Shown here piece after piece: positions 18,407 to 26,859 of a stretch of 64,000 nucleotides of DNA (positions are counted from its first letter, which is position 1; every line of letters begins with the position of its first letter). The stretch spans positions 62,001-126,000 of the forward strand of contig WTGV01000032.1 in NCBI GenBank assembly GCA_011525295.1, written 5' to 3'. Under the pieces are notes generated by a model. It was given only the letters and a program-made list of their open reading frames with translations. It made no database searches and was not told the origin of the DNA. Source of the DNA: Pseudomonadales bacterium (GTDB taxonomy: Bacteria > Pseudomonadota > Gammaproteobacteria > Pseudomonadales > Azotimanducaceae). Position numbers and translations under genes: made by a program.

Positions 18407-19573
18407 ATGAGCGAATTTGTTGCAAGTCATATCCTTGTAGTCGACGATGAACCCGATTTAGAAGAGCTGATGCGGCAACGTATGCGTCGCGAGGTTCGAA
18501 AAGGGTCAGTAACACTGAGTTTCGCACAAAACGGTCGGGAAGCGCTCGACATACTAAGACAAAATAGCGATATCGAAATCGTGCTGTCGGACATAAATAT
18601 GCCCGTCATGGACGGACTGACTATGTTGGAGAATATTCCGTCGATTAACGACAAGTTAAAGACGGTGATGATTTCCGCCTACGGCGACATGAAGAACATC
18701 CGGCAAGCGATGAACCGAGGTGCTTTTGACTTTATCACCAAGCCAGTCGATTTTGAAGACCTTCGGATCACGATCAATCGGACTTCGGAACGTTTTCGCA
18801 TCGAGCGAGAGCTACATCAAAATCGGGAGAAATTGATCAGTATTCAATCCGAGCTCGCAACCGCCGCAAGCATGCAACAATCCATTCTTCCTCGTTCATT
18901 TCCCAGCAATGAGCAATACCAGATTTTTGGAAACATGGAACCGGCACGAGAGGTTGGCGGCGATTTCTTTGATGTAATTCGGTTACCTGATAACAGAGTG
19001 GGGCTGTGCATCGCCGACGTTAGCGGTAAAGGGATTCCTGCGGCAATGTTCATGATGTCAGCGCGCACATGGATGAGCGGAGCGAGTATTGGGCACCCAT
19101 TACCGAGCAAAGTAATTGCAGAAGTTAACAATTTGCTTGAAGAGAGTAACGATTCAATGATGTTCGTAACGTTGCTATACGGAGTGTATGACCCGGCTAC
19201 ACACCTATTCAGCTACGCCAATGGCGGGCACAACCGCCCATTACTTTTTAAGGCGGATGGATCTGTCTCGGAGATCGACGCAGTTCCTGGAATTGCACTT
19301 GGCGTACATCCGGGCTGCGATTTTGAGGATCAGAGCGTTACCTTATCCAAAGGCGATCTTCTGCTCATGTATACCGATGGCGTCAACGAGGCCGAGCGAG
19401 CCGATGAAGCGCTCTTTGGAATGGAACGGTTGGAGCAAGTATTCGACGGACAACCACCTCCGAATGACCCAACCGAGGTTACCGAGCAAGTCTTTTCTCG
19501 AGTCAGTGAATTTGTCGAGGGCAATGTTGCATCAGATGACATCACCTGTTTAGCATTGTGTGTTAAAGAGTAA
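18407..19573 (+). CDS. Response regulator with PP2C-type (RsbU/SpoIIE) phosphatase output
   Basis: The 388-residue product has a receiver domain (about 8-130) with the acidic pair in VVDDEPD, phospho-acceptor Asp62 in LSDINMP, and lysine in ITKPVDF. A coiled-coil linker follows (about 125-160). The PP2C/SpoIIE domain (about 170-388) has EVGGDFFDV, IADVSGKGIPAAMFM, YANGGHNRP and YTDGVNEA metal-binding motifs. It should dephosphorylate an anti-sigma-factor antagonist in response to phosphorylation. The STAS protein at 24883-25236 and the RsbW-like kinase at 21043-21465 are likely partners. The cognate kinase may be 22718-24886. Confidence 0.94.
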   Translation: MSEFVASHILVVDDEPDLEELMRQRMRREVRKGSVTLSFAQNGREALDILRQNSDIEIVLSDINMPVMDGLTMLENIPSINDKLKTVMISAYGDMKNIRQAMNRGAFDFITKPVDFEDLRITINRTSERFRIERELHQNREKLISIQSELATAASMQQSILPRSFPSNEQYQIFGNMEPAREVGGDFFDVIRLPDNRVGLCIADVSGKGIPAAMFMMSARTWMSGASIGHPLPSKVIAEVNNLLEESNDSMMFVTLLYGVYDPATHLFSYANGGHNRPLLFKADGSVSEIDAVPGIALGVHPGCDFEDQSVTLSKGDLLLMYTDGVNEAERADEALFGMERLEQVFDGQPPPNDPTEVTEQVFSRVSEFVEGNVASDDITCLALCVKE

Positions 19574-19607
19574 GAAGTTAAACGTATAAGATTGGCATTA
19601 GTTTGAC

Positions 19608-20921
19608 GTGAGAAAAGTCTCTTCAAATTGTTTTTTATCGGAACGAGCAAGAGGAACTCGCAAAAAGTCGTGCAAAACGATTCTGATAATTGCATGTCTA
19701 GGTCTATTACTGTCTTTAGAGGCTAATGCAAACATAGACACAGTCGAGGAACTCACGCTTGAATCTTTTGGTACATGTGTTCAAGAGTTAATGTGGGGGA
19801 CCATACAACAGGGAGATTTGAGTACAGAGTGTAGAAAACGACTGGATAAATTGCTTGAGAACGACCTCTTTTGGGAAACGATGCAACAGTCGTATTTTCG
19901 CACCGAACCTTATGATGTTCACGATCTTTGGAGTAAATTTCATTCGAAGCTTAATAAGCGTGCTCCACGACCACGATTTACGTTTGAGGATTTCTATATC
20001 GCCGATGCCCAAAAGCTAGTGGACGTAATGAGTATCGACTTGAATAAGACAATTGAAATCGTCGAGGAAGTTCTGTCAGACAGCAAATGTACGGATATAA
20101 CAGGCTGGTCTGAGATAGAAAACGAACAGTTGAAGACCACGTGTCACGCACGTGAGTTGTTAAATTACGCGCAATTTATGGATGCTTGTACAACAGCCAA
20201 AGCACTCAGTGTGACGCTGAATGAGTCAATTCAAATTGGCGTGTATTACGGTATCCAGTCGACGAACTTTTGGGAGGGATTAGACTCCATTAGACAACCT
20301 CGAGCAACAGATATATACGATGAAGATGGACCTATTCTTCACGTTTCGCCGATTACTGCTGCAGAGTATTACAAAATTAACCTACGTTCTTATTGGATCT
20401 TGGAACACTGCAAAGGTAAGTCATTCTTAGTTTATGACTCTTCAGGTAAACTGTTCGTTCAAAACGACTTCGATACGCTTGAGCCTAAGGGAGTAACCGA
20501 ATCCTTTCAACGAATTTACGACAGGTCCTTGGTACTTGCGGCTAGATTGGGAGACCCGCTAGCGATACAGAGTTATCTCCCCGACAATGTAGAAGAAGTC
20601 AACGAGGAATATTGGCAAATGTTGGAGCGGCATTTTCCGGCACTCTATCATCGGTATAAGGCGACTGCTTTGCTCGGACCACCACGGGATGTTGAATTTC
20701 GATTGTCACATTTGTTCAAAGCATATCGGTTAGCGATTGAAGGATTGCCTGGCAGTAGTCTATCTCCTGTTCTTGAGGACCAATTTGGGGATGACATTCA
20801 ATTTTCGGAATATGTTCGAATGCAACATCACAATGATACCTGGCGCATCACACGAGCCTATTCGACAGAGGAATTAGACTTGTACGCACAAAGCAAGGGC
20901 AATGAAGGTCAAGAGAATTAG
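19608..20921 (+). CDS. Secreted protein of unknown function
   Basis: The 437-residue product from GTG 19608 has a basic N-terminus and a hydrophobic core (about residues 24-41), with a probable signal peptidase site at LEANA-NID. The mature part is acidic and mostly helical, with several cysteines (for example CVQELMW, CRKRLD, CTTAKAL) that could form disulphides in the periplasm. I recognise no family. It lies between two signalling genes on the same strand, so it may sense or respond in that pathway, but this is only positional. Confidence 0.7.
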   Translation: MRKVSSNCFLSERARGTRKKSCKTILIIACLGLLLSLEANANIDTVEELTLESFGTCVQELMWGTIQQGDLSTECRKRLDKLLENDLFWETMQQSYFRTEPYDVHDLWSKFHSKLNKRAPRPRFTFEDFYIADAQKLVDVMSIDLNKTIEIVEEVLSDSKCTDITGWSEIENEQLKTTCHARELLNYAQFMDACTTAKALSVTLNESIQIGVYYGIQSTNFWEGLDSIRQPRATDIYDEDGPILHVSPITAAEYYKINLRSYWILEHCKGKSFLVYDSSGKLFVQNDFDTLEPKGVTESFQRIYDRSLVLAARLGDPLAIQSYLPDNVEEVNEEYWQMLERHFPALYHRYKATALLGPPRDVEFRLSHLFKAYRLAIEGLPGSSLSPVLEDQFGDDIQFSEYVRMQHHNDTWRITRAYSTEELDLYAQSKGNEGQEN

Positions 20922-21042
20922 AGCTCGGGTGATGAACTTAACTATGACTGAATTCTGCTTGGACTCAGTTGGGCCAATCAGAAGTTTTCCCCGTACTCAG
21001 CTATGCCGGCTCAATCGAACAATCCCTCGTGACGCTTAAATT

Positions 21043-21465
21043 ATGAAAGCCACCTGCCGAATCCAACTTGAAAATCGCCTCGAAGAATTTCAGCGGTTTG
21101 AGTCTGCATTCATGGATTTTGCGCGCTTTCAGAACTTAAACGATGAGGTTATCTACGCGATACAACTCTCGGTAGACGAACTCTTCACAAATATCGTTTC
21201 TTACGGCTACGACGACTCTGAGACTCACATTGTTAAGTTTGTTATCGATGTCACTCAAGAAGAAGTCCGGATCGAGATTATTGACGATGCCAAACCTTTT
21301 AATCCACTCGACGATGCACCAGACGTGAACTTGGATTTAAGCATCGAAGAACGCAAGATTGGCGGTGTAGGAATTCACCTAGTTAAGTCGTTAATGTCTG
21401 AAGTCACTTATGTCCGTGATGGGGACTACAATCGGCTTCGTCTAGTCAAAAAGTTCGAAAATTGA
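21043..21465 (+). CDS. RsbW-like anti-sigma factor / serine kinase (HATPase_c_2)
   Basis: The 140-residue single-domain GHKL ATPase has an N-box in QLSVDELFTNIVSYGY (Glu, Asn), a G1-like DDAKPFNP and a G2 box GGVGIHLVKSLM. Proteins of this kind bind a sigma factor or other target and phosphorylate an STAS antagonist. With the PP2C regulator and STAS protein nearby, it completes a partner-switching set. The next gene starts with TTG overlapping its TGA stop (TTGA), so the two are translationally coupled. Confidence 0.92.
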   Translation: MKATCRIQLENRLEEFQRFESAFMDFARFQNLNDEVIYAIQLSVDELFTNIVSYGYDDSETHIVKFVIDVTQEEVRIEIIDDAKPFNPLDDAPDVNLDLSIEERKIGGVGIHLVKSLMSEVTYVRDGDYNRLRLVKKFEN

Positions 21466-22712
21466 GAAAAATTTTTCACCGATTAGTCACTGTCGGTGTA
21501 TTTGTAAGCATAGCGACCTTCGTTCTTGCACAGGAGCCTGAGTCTCAAGAATCGGAGACTGAGATCGAAGACCAAGCAAATCCCAGTACAGATAGCTCAG
21601 GTGACACAAGTAGTTCACCGGGAATCTACCCAGATCGAGTAAAGTTTGGACAGTCCTGTGCGTTGACTGGACGAAACGCAGCATCTGGCTTAGGCATGCG
21701 TCTTGGACTTCAAGCAGCCTTTCAACAAGCGAACGAAAATGGTGGAATTCATGGGCGCAAGATTGAACTGATAACCCTTGACGATGGATATGAACCGGTA
21801 CTAACCATTGAAAACTCCAGAAAACTCATCCTTGAAGAGCAGGTGTTTGCACTTATAGGCGCGGTCGGAACTCCAACATCTCGTGTAGCCGTTCCCTTTT
21901 GTCAAGAACACAACGTACCATACATCGGACCACTTACTGGGGCAGCGTTCTTACGTGAAGAACAAGATGTAGTGATAAATTTACGTGCGTCGTACGCTCA
22001 GGAAACCGAAGAAATGGTGAAATTTCTTACTGAGGAAGTAGGTACCGACAAGATCGCAATTTTTTACCAAGACGATAGCTACGGACGGGCGGGGTACAAC
22101 GGTACTTTGGCCGCTATGGAGAAACGTGGTCTAGAACTGGTCAGTTCTGGAAATTACCGTCGGAATACTCTGGATGTACGAACTGCTGTATTGGACATTT
22201 CTGAAGCAGATCCTGACGCTATCATCATGATAGGGAGTTATGAACCTTCGGCTGAATTTATTAAATGGTCGAAGAAAGTGGGCATGGATGCGATATTCGT
22301 CAATATTTCTTTTGTAAATATCAATGCACTAGCCGAAGAGCTCGGTACTAGCAGTGAAGGTGTACTGGTTACTCAGGTCGTTCCATTTCCGATGAGCACG
22401 TCTCTAGACATCACCAAGAACTATCAAGCCGCGTTGAAGGCTTTTGACTCAGATCTCTCACCAGAGTTCTTTTCGTACGAAGGTTATCTTGTTGGGCGAC
22501 TTGCACTGTTAGGCTTAGAACGCGCGGGCGCAGACGTAACGCGCGAGTCTTTCTTAGACGAGATTCGATCACTTGAAAACGTAGATTTAGAGGGATATCT
22601 GCTTGACTTTGGTGATGATAACCAGGGCTCAGACAGAGTATTTATCACTGTGTTAGCAGCAGATGGATCCTGTCGCGATGTTGAATCCATACAGGACATG
22701 AGTCTGCCATAG
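21462..22712 (+). CDS. Periplasmic substrate-binding protein, LivK type (Peripla_BP_6)
   Basis: The 416-residue product has a signal peptide (about 1-22, cleaving after FVLA) and a low-complexity acidic Ser/Thr linker (about 25-50). A type I periplasmic binding fold follows, with IKFG-like VKFGQSCALTGRNAASG, GRKIELITLDDGYEP and DSYGRAGYNG. Such proteins bind amino acids, amides or similar ligands for ABC import. No ABC transporter genes are nearby. Instead it sits five bases before a histidine kinase with a large periplasmic domain, so a sensory role is more likely than uptake. Confidence 0.9.
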   Translation: MRKIFHRLVTVGVFVSIATFVLAQEPESQESETEIEDQANPSTDSSGDTSSSPGIYPDRVKFGQSCALTGRNAASGLGMRLGLQAAFQQANENGGIHGRKIELITLDDGYEPVLTIENSRKLILEEQVFALIGAVGTPTSRVAVPFCQEHNVPYIGPLTGAAFLREEQDVVINLRASYAQETEEMVKFLTEEVGTDKIAIFYQDDSYGRAGYNGTLAAMEKRGLELVSSGNYRRNTLDVRTAVLDISEADPDAIIMIGSYEPSAEFIKWSKKVGMDAIFVNISFVNINALAEELGTSSEGVLVTQVVPFPMSTSLDITKNYQAALKAFDSDLSPEFFSYEGYLVGRLALLGLERAGADVTRESFLDEIRSLENVDLEGYLLDFGDDNQGSDRVFITVLAADGSCRDVESIQDMSLP

Positions 22713-22717
22713 AGGCG

Positions 22718-24886
22718 ATGACTTCCCAAGCAACACCGGACGTAACTCCACGACGTTGGACGCGGATATCCTTCCGTTTAGGAGCCCTCTTATTGGGAGC
22801 GGTATTCCTCACTCTTGTTGCGACATTTGTGAGTAATTTCTTTTTTCAGAGTATTCAACGTTTTCAGAAAGTCGTTAACGAAGAAGCTGTACCCAATATG
22901 GAAGCTGCGTTCAACGTATCGCTCGAAGGTGGACAGATAGTCAATGCGGTTCCGAGTCTTACAGCTGTTTCGGATATAGAGGCATTAGAGACTCTTAAAT
23001 CCCAAATAGACGAGGAGCAAGAGACCTTTCGCAATCACTTGCGTGAAGTCGGACGGATCGGTTTGAGTGAAGACAGTCAAGATGAGTTGAATTCAAATGC
23101 CGAAGCTCTGCTCGCCAATATTGACACAGTAGAGAATCTTGTCGAAGAACGGTTTACTTTCGATGAAAAGTTGGTTGAACTTAGTAATGAATTCGGCAAC
23201 ATTGAAGAGCAGATAAGACAAGACTTGGCGACTGAAATTGATGAACAAACTTTGTTCTTTTCAATAGGGTACTCAGAGTTGGGTCAAGCGCCCGTAGCAC
23301 GAAGTGAGCACTTTAACCAGGCTGAGTTTAATCGATACCGATATCTCATTGAGTTGCGTCGGAATGCGAACATTTCTGGACAGTTGCTTTCACAAGCATT
23401 GAACGTAAATGACACCCCAAACCTCGAAACTTTGAAAGACCAATTCGAGTCTAGTGAATTTAGTATCCATAGAGCTCTCAAATATCTGGAAGACGATAAG
23501 ATTTATGAGGAGGCGAAACAAAAATTCGGCACTCTGTTGGATGTCGGCTTGTCTGAGGAAGGGATTTTCCCCGTGAAATCCCGACTAATCCAAATTGAAG
23601 TACAGATTGAAAACCTGTTTTCGTCCAATCGAGAATTAGGGGAGTCAGTTGTGAGCACTATTGAGGAGGTCGTAACCAAGGCAAAGTCAGATGCGGATAC
23701 GGCGACCGAGTCCAGTTCTAACGTTGTCACGCAAGGTCAGGTCATCTTGGTAGTACTCGTCGTAATAACCGCGGTTGGAGCGTTGTTGATCGCGGTTACG
23801 TATATCAATCCCAAGATTCTGAAACGCTTAGATCTACTTTCAAGGCATATGAGGGTGATGGCCAAGGGCGATTTTGAAGAGAAGATCGAAGTCGACGGCA
23901 AGGACGAAATCGCTGATATGCAAGAGGCTCTCGAAGTCTTCCGCCGAAATTCCTTAGAAGCCCAGAGACTGAATTTGGTCGAAACACTCGCCGAAGAACT
24001 ATCGAAGAAAAATGAAGATTTAGAGTCAGCGAATGTCGAACTGAAACATGCGCAAGGTCAGATCGTCATGCGTGAAAAGCTTGCAGCACTGGGAGAGCTC
24101 ACGGCTGGAGTGGCGCATGAAATCAGAAACCCGATGAACTTTATCAAGAACTTCTCTGAATCTTCTGAAGATCTACTCGAAGAAATGATTGAAGAAATTT
24201 CTGAACCTGACAAACGAGATCCGCCCGGTTCCGAGATGGACATGGGACTCATAGAAGAAATATCGGAAGATCTAGTTTCCAATCTTAAGCGCATTAGGCA
24301 ACACACTACACGTGCGAATCGAATCATCGATGACATGTTGAAGATGGGTCGAGACACTCAGGAGTTTCAGCCCACAGATCTCAACGAACTGTTGGATGAA
24401 CATGCTCGTTTAGCGTTTCACAGCGCTCGCGCTCAAGACATCGAATTTCAGCTAGACATTCAATGGGATTTAGACGAGACTGTTGGCAAAGTACAGGTAG
24501 TACCTCAAGACATGGGTCGTCTGTTTATTAACTTGGTTGCAAATTCGGGCTACGCCTGCAACGAGAAACGTAGAACTTTGCTCGCGGAAAATCCAAGTTC
24601 GGACTATATTCCTACTTTGAGTATCAAGACTCAAAGAATGGGAGATCAAATAATCCTTACCTTCAAGGATAACGGAACAGGTATTCCGCAGGATGCAATT
24701 GAAAAGATTTTTAACCCGTTCTTCACCACGAAACCTACCGATCAAGGTACGGGATTAGGTTTATCTCTGTGTAACGATATCGTGCGTACGCACGGCGGCG
24801 AGATGAGGGTATTCTCCGAGGATGGAGAATATACGGAAATGGTGATTGACTTGCCGGAAGATCCGGCGATGTTTATGGAAGTTTAG
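22718..24886 (+). CDS. Membrane sensor histidine kinase with HAMP domain
   Basis: The 722-residue product has two membrane segments (about 23-47 and 341-363) flanking a 290-residue helical periplasmic sensor. A HAMP domain follows (about 365-415), then a coiled coil. The HisKA box has phospho-acceptor His467 in GVAHEIRNPMNF, followed by an HATPase with N-box LVANSGYACN, DNGTGIP and FFTTKPTDQGTGLGLSLC. An acidic insertion (about 485-515) separates the two HisKA helices. The binding protein gene ends five bases upstream, so that protein probably delivers the signal. The convergent STAS gene overlaps its last four bases. Confidence 0.94.
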   Translation: MTSQATPDVTPRRWTRISFRLGALLLGAVFLTLVATFVSNFFFQSIQRFQKVVNEEAVPNMEAAFNVSLEGGQIVNAVPSLTAVSDIEALETLKSQIDEEQETFRNHLREVGRIGLSEDSQDELNSNAEALLANIDTVENLVEERFTFDEKLVELSNEFGNIEEQIRQDLATEIDEQTLFFSIGYSELGQAPVARSEHFNQAEFNRYRYLIELRRNANISGQLLSQALNVNDTPNLETLKDQFESSEFSIHRALKYLEDDKIYEEAKQKFGTLLDVGLSEEGIFPVKSRLIQIEVQIENLFSSNRELGESVVSTIEEVVTKAKSDADTATESSSNVVTQGQVILVVLVVITAVGALLIAVTYINPKILKRLDLLSRHMRVMAKGDFEEKIEVDGKDEIADMQEALEVFRRNSLEAQRLNLVETLAEELSKKNEDLESANVELKHAQGQIVMREKLAALGELTAGVAHEIRNPMNFIKNFSESSEDLLEEMIEEISEPDKRDPPGSEMDMGLIEEISEDLVSNLKRIRQHTTRANRIIDDMLKMGRDTQEFQPTDLNELLDEHARLAFHSARAQDIEFQLDIQWDLDETVGKVQVVPQDMGRLFINLVANSGYACNEKRRTLLAENPSSDYIPTLSIKTQRMGDQIILTFKDNGTGIPQDAIEKIFNPFFTTKPTDQGTGLGLSLCNDIVRTHGGEMRVFSEDGEYTEMVIDLPEDPAMFMEV

Positions 24887-25236
24887 TTCCCGAACTTCGC
24901 TAACGCGTCAGCTCGACTGGGTACAACATCAATGATTCGATCAAACCCAGCAATTTTGATAATTTCCAAGATAGTGTTCGGTACAGAACACAGAGCGAAT
25001 TTTGATTGCATCTTATTTAAAGTCTTTGCAATCAACAGCATGGACCTTAACCCGGCACTACTGAGATAGGTAACGCCACTTAAATCGACAATAACTCCAT
25101 TGTCGTCGTCGACAAACAATTCTCGAATTTCTTTTTCAAAATCGTTGGCAGTCATACCGTCGATTCTTCCAGTAACCGAGACGGTCAATACTTCTCCTTC
25201 TCGGGCCGAATCAATTTGTAGTGATGTTGCGTTAAT
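24883..25236 (-). CDS. STAS-domain anti-sigma factor antagonist, apparent ATT start
   Basis: From ATT 25236 the product is 117 residues. The STAS core has SVTGRIDGMTANDFE, then VIVDLSGVTYLSSAGLRSML with the phosphorylatable Ser pair, and a C-terminal helix. Starting at TTG 25188 would leave only six residues before GRID and delete the first strand. In-frame ATT 25236 has GGAG seven bases upstream and gives the usual length before GRID. The protein is likely dephosphorylated by the PP2C regulator (18407) and phosphorylated by the RsbW-like kinase (21043). It is transcribed toward, and overlaps, the kinase gene end. Confidence 0.87.
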   Translation of the reverse strand: MNATSLQIDSAREGEVLTVSVTGRIDGMTANDFEKEIRELFVDDDNGVIVDLSGVTYLSSAGLRSMLLIAKTLNKMQSKFALCSVPNTILEIIKIAGFDRIIDVVPSRADALAKFGN

Positions 25237-25243
25237 CTGAGTT

Positions 25244-25247
25244 CTCC
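25244..25247 (-). promoter_or_regulatory. Shine-Dalgarno GGAG setting an ATT start of the STAS gene
   Basis: On the minus strand GGAG is seven bases before ATT 25236. The upstream in-frame stop is at 25255-25257, leaving no ATG, GTG or TTG before the conserved strand. Confidence 0.5.
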
Positions 25248-25442
25248 AACAGTGTCAAAGGTTTCGAAATAAACTTAAAGTCGTGCCGAAGCGCAAGGGG
25301 GTTTCCCAGAACTTAGGAATGGAATTATAGATACAAGCGGTAACAAAGTGACTAACCCCTCGGTATACGTGTTACCCGCGCTCACTCCTGCGTCTGATTC
25401 GAGCGTCTAGACGATTGCACAGTGAATCGAAATATATCTGTA

Positions 25443-26039
25443 TTATGCACTTGACTCGATTATTTGTTTCAACTCATTCAGATTTGCCGGAGTATTCACA
25501 TTTAGAAAACATGACGCGACATCTGATAGGTCAGTTGACTGTAGTCCAATCTGGTCCAGCCAATATTTCACGGCGATTCCTCCCTGTTCGTAAAACTCAG
25601 TTAGTTCCTGTCGTCTAGCGAGATTCGCCAAAAGAAAGAGGTTTTCTCTTTGGCCATCGACTATAGGTACGGCGACACCGTGTTGTTCCGCATCCCTACT
25701 CAATCTTCTCACCAAGGTTTTGGGTAGGAAGGGTACGTCTCCAGGTACAGTGAGCATCCAAGGCGAAGTAATAGACTGCATTGCTTCAACAATACCGGCT
25801 AGTGGTCCTCTCGCTGGTTCACTGTCGACCACCACCGAGTATCCAATCGCTTCATAGAGTGCAACGTTTCGAGAACAAGATAGCAAAATTCTTCCGACTT
25901 GCGGTTCAAGTCGCTCTAATAAAAAATCGATTATGCGACGCGATTCCACTGAAATCAGTGGTTTATCTTGACCGTGCAATCGTGCCCCCTGTCCACCACA
26001 GAGGACGACTGCAGTTACCTCTGCACTCTTAATTGCCAC
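25443..26039 (-). CDS. mobA: Molybdenum cofactor guanylyltransferase
   Basis: MobA links GMP to molybdopterin to make MGD, needed as bis-MGD by formate dehydrogenase. The 198-residue product has the nucleotide-binding loop VVLCGGQGARLHGQDKPL at the N-terminus and ARGPLAGI and TVPGDVPFLP motifs. It starts with GTG and overlaps the end of fdhD by 11 bases. Its place at the end of the fds operon fits a dedicated cofactor supply. Confidence 0.93.
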   Translation of the reverse strand: MAIKSAEVTAVVLCGGQGARLHGQDKPLISVESRRIIDFLLERLEPQVGRILLSCSRNVALYEAIGYSVVVDSEPARGPLAGIVEAMQSITSPWMLTVPGDVPFLPKTLVRRLSRDAEQHGVAVPIVDGQRENLFLLANLARRQELTEFYEQGGIAVKYWLDQIGLQSTDLSDVASCFLNVNTPANLNELKQIIESSA

Positions 26040-26838
26040 TTACTCTGGATCCGTGGTACACATTAAAACCGTTAGGACGTAAGAATCCGATGAGAGTCAT
26101 ATCTTGTTCTTGAGCCAAGTCGATAGCTAAGGAAGATGGAGGGCCGATGGAAGCGATTAATGGAAAACCAGCGATAGCACTTTTTTGCATGAGTTCAAAA
26201 CTTGCTCGTCCGCTCAATAATAGACCACATTCTTGAGGTTCACACATTTTTGTCTCTCGAAACGAGCCAATCAGCTTATCGAGAGCATTGTGTCGTCCTA
26301 CATCTTCTCGAAGTTCTTGGATTTGTCCTTCAGTGTTAAAGAGAGCACTTGCGTGAAGACCACCAGTTTTTTGAAATTCACTTTGAAGTTGTTGCAATCG
26401 CGTCGGTAAAACTTTCAAGACATCTGCTGAAATGAAAAAATTGGACTCCGGCTTGGTGTCTACATGTACTTTCACCGCCGCTAGGGAGGTCTTACCGCAG
26501 ACGCCGCAACTAGAAGTAGTGTAGAAGTGTCGAAGCAATGACTCAGGATCGAAATAGACGTCTTCGGCAAGACGGACTGTTATAGTATTTGGTCCATCTG
26601 AACGGACTTCTTCGATCTGGCTAAAACCAGAAATGATTCCCTCACTTAACAAGAAACCGCAGGCGAGATCGGCATCATCGCCTGGAGTTCGCATTGTGAC
26701 CGCAAGACTATATAGCTGGTACTTGTCTGCGACCCGATGTTCGACTTTAAACTCTAGCGGTTCTTCAACGGAGACTGAGTCCTCACACACTGCAGAGGTG
26801 TGATTTACTCGACGAATGCGGTAGTCTCGATGCCGCAA
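26029..26838 (-). CDS. fdhD: Formate dehydrogenase sulfurtransferase / accessory protein FdhD
   Basis: The 269-residue product has the FdhD core: EEPLEFKV, MRTPGDDADLACGFLLSEGI, the cysteine pair in TTSSCGVCGKTS, and FNTEGQIQELREDVGRHNALDKLIG. FdhD passes sulphur to the bis-MGD molybdenum centre of formate dehydrogenase. It lies 21 bases after fdsA and overlaps mobA. The start is TTG 26838. In fds operons this gene is often called fdsC. Confidence 0.94.
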   Translation of the reverse strand: MRHRDYRIRRVNHTSAVCEDSVSVEEPLEFKVEHRVADKYQLYSLAVTMRTPGDDADLACGFLLSEGIISGFSQIEEVRSDGPNTITVRLAEDVYFDPESLLRHFYTTSSCGVCGKTSLAAVKVHVDTKPESNFFISADVLKVLPTRLQQLQSEFQKTGGLHASALFNTEGQIQELREDVGRHNALDKLIGSFRETKMCEPQECGLLLSGRASFELMQKSAIAGFPLIASIGPPSSLAIDLAQEQDMTLIGFLRPNGFNVYHGSRVSGN

Positions 26839-26859
26839 GGAATGTCTGTACCTGCGGTA

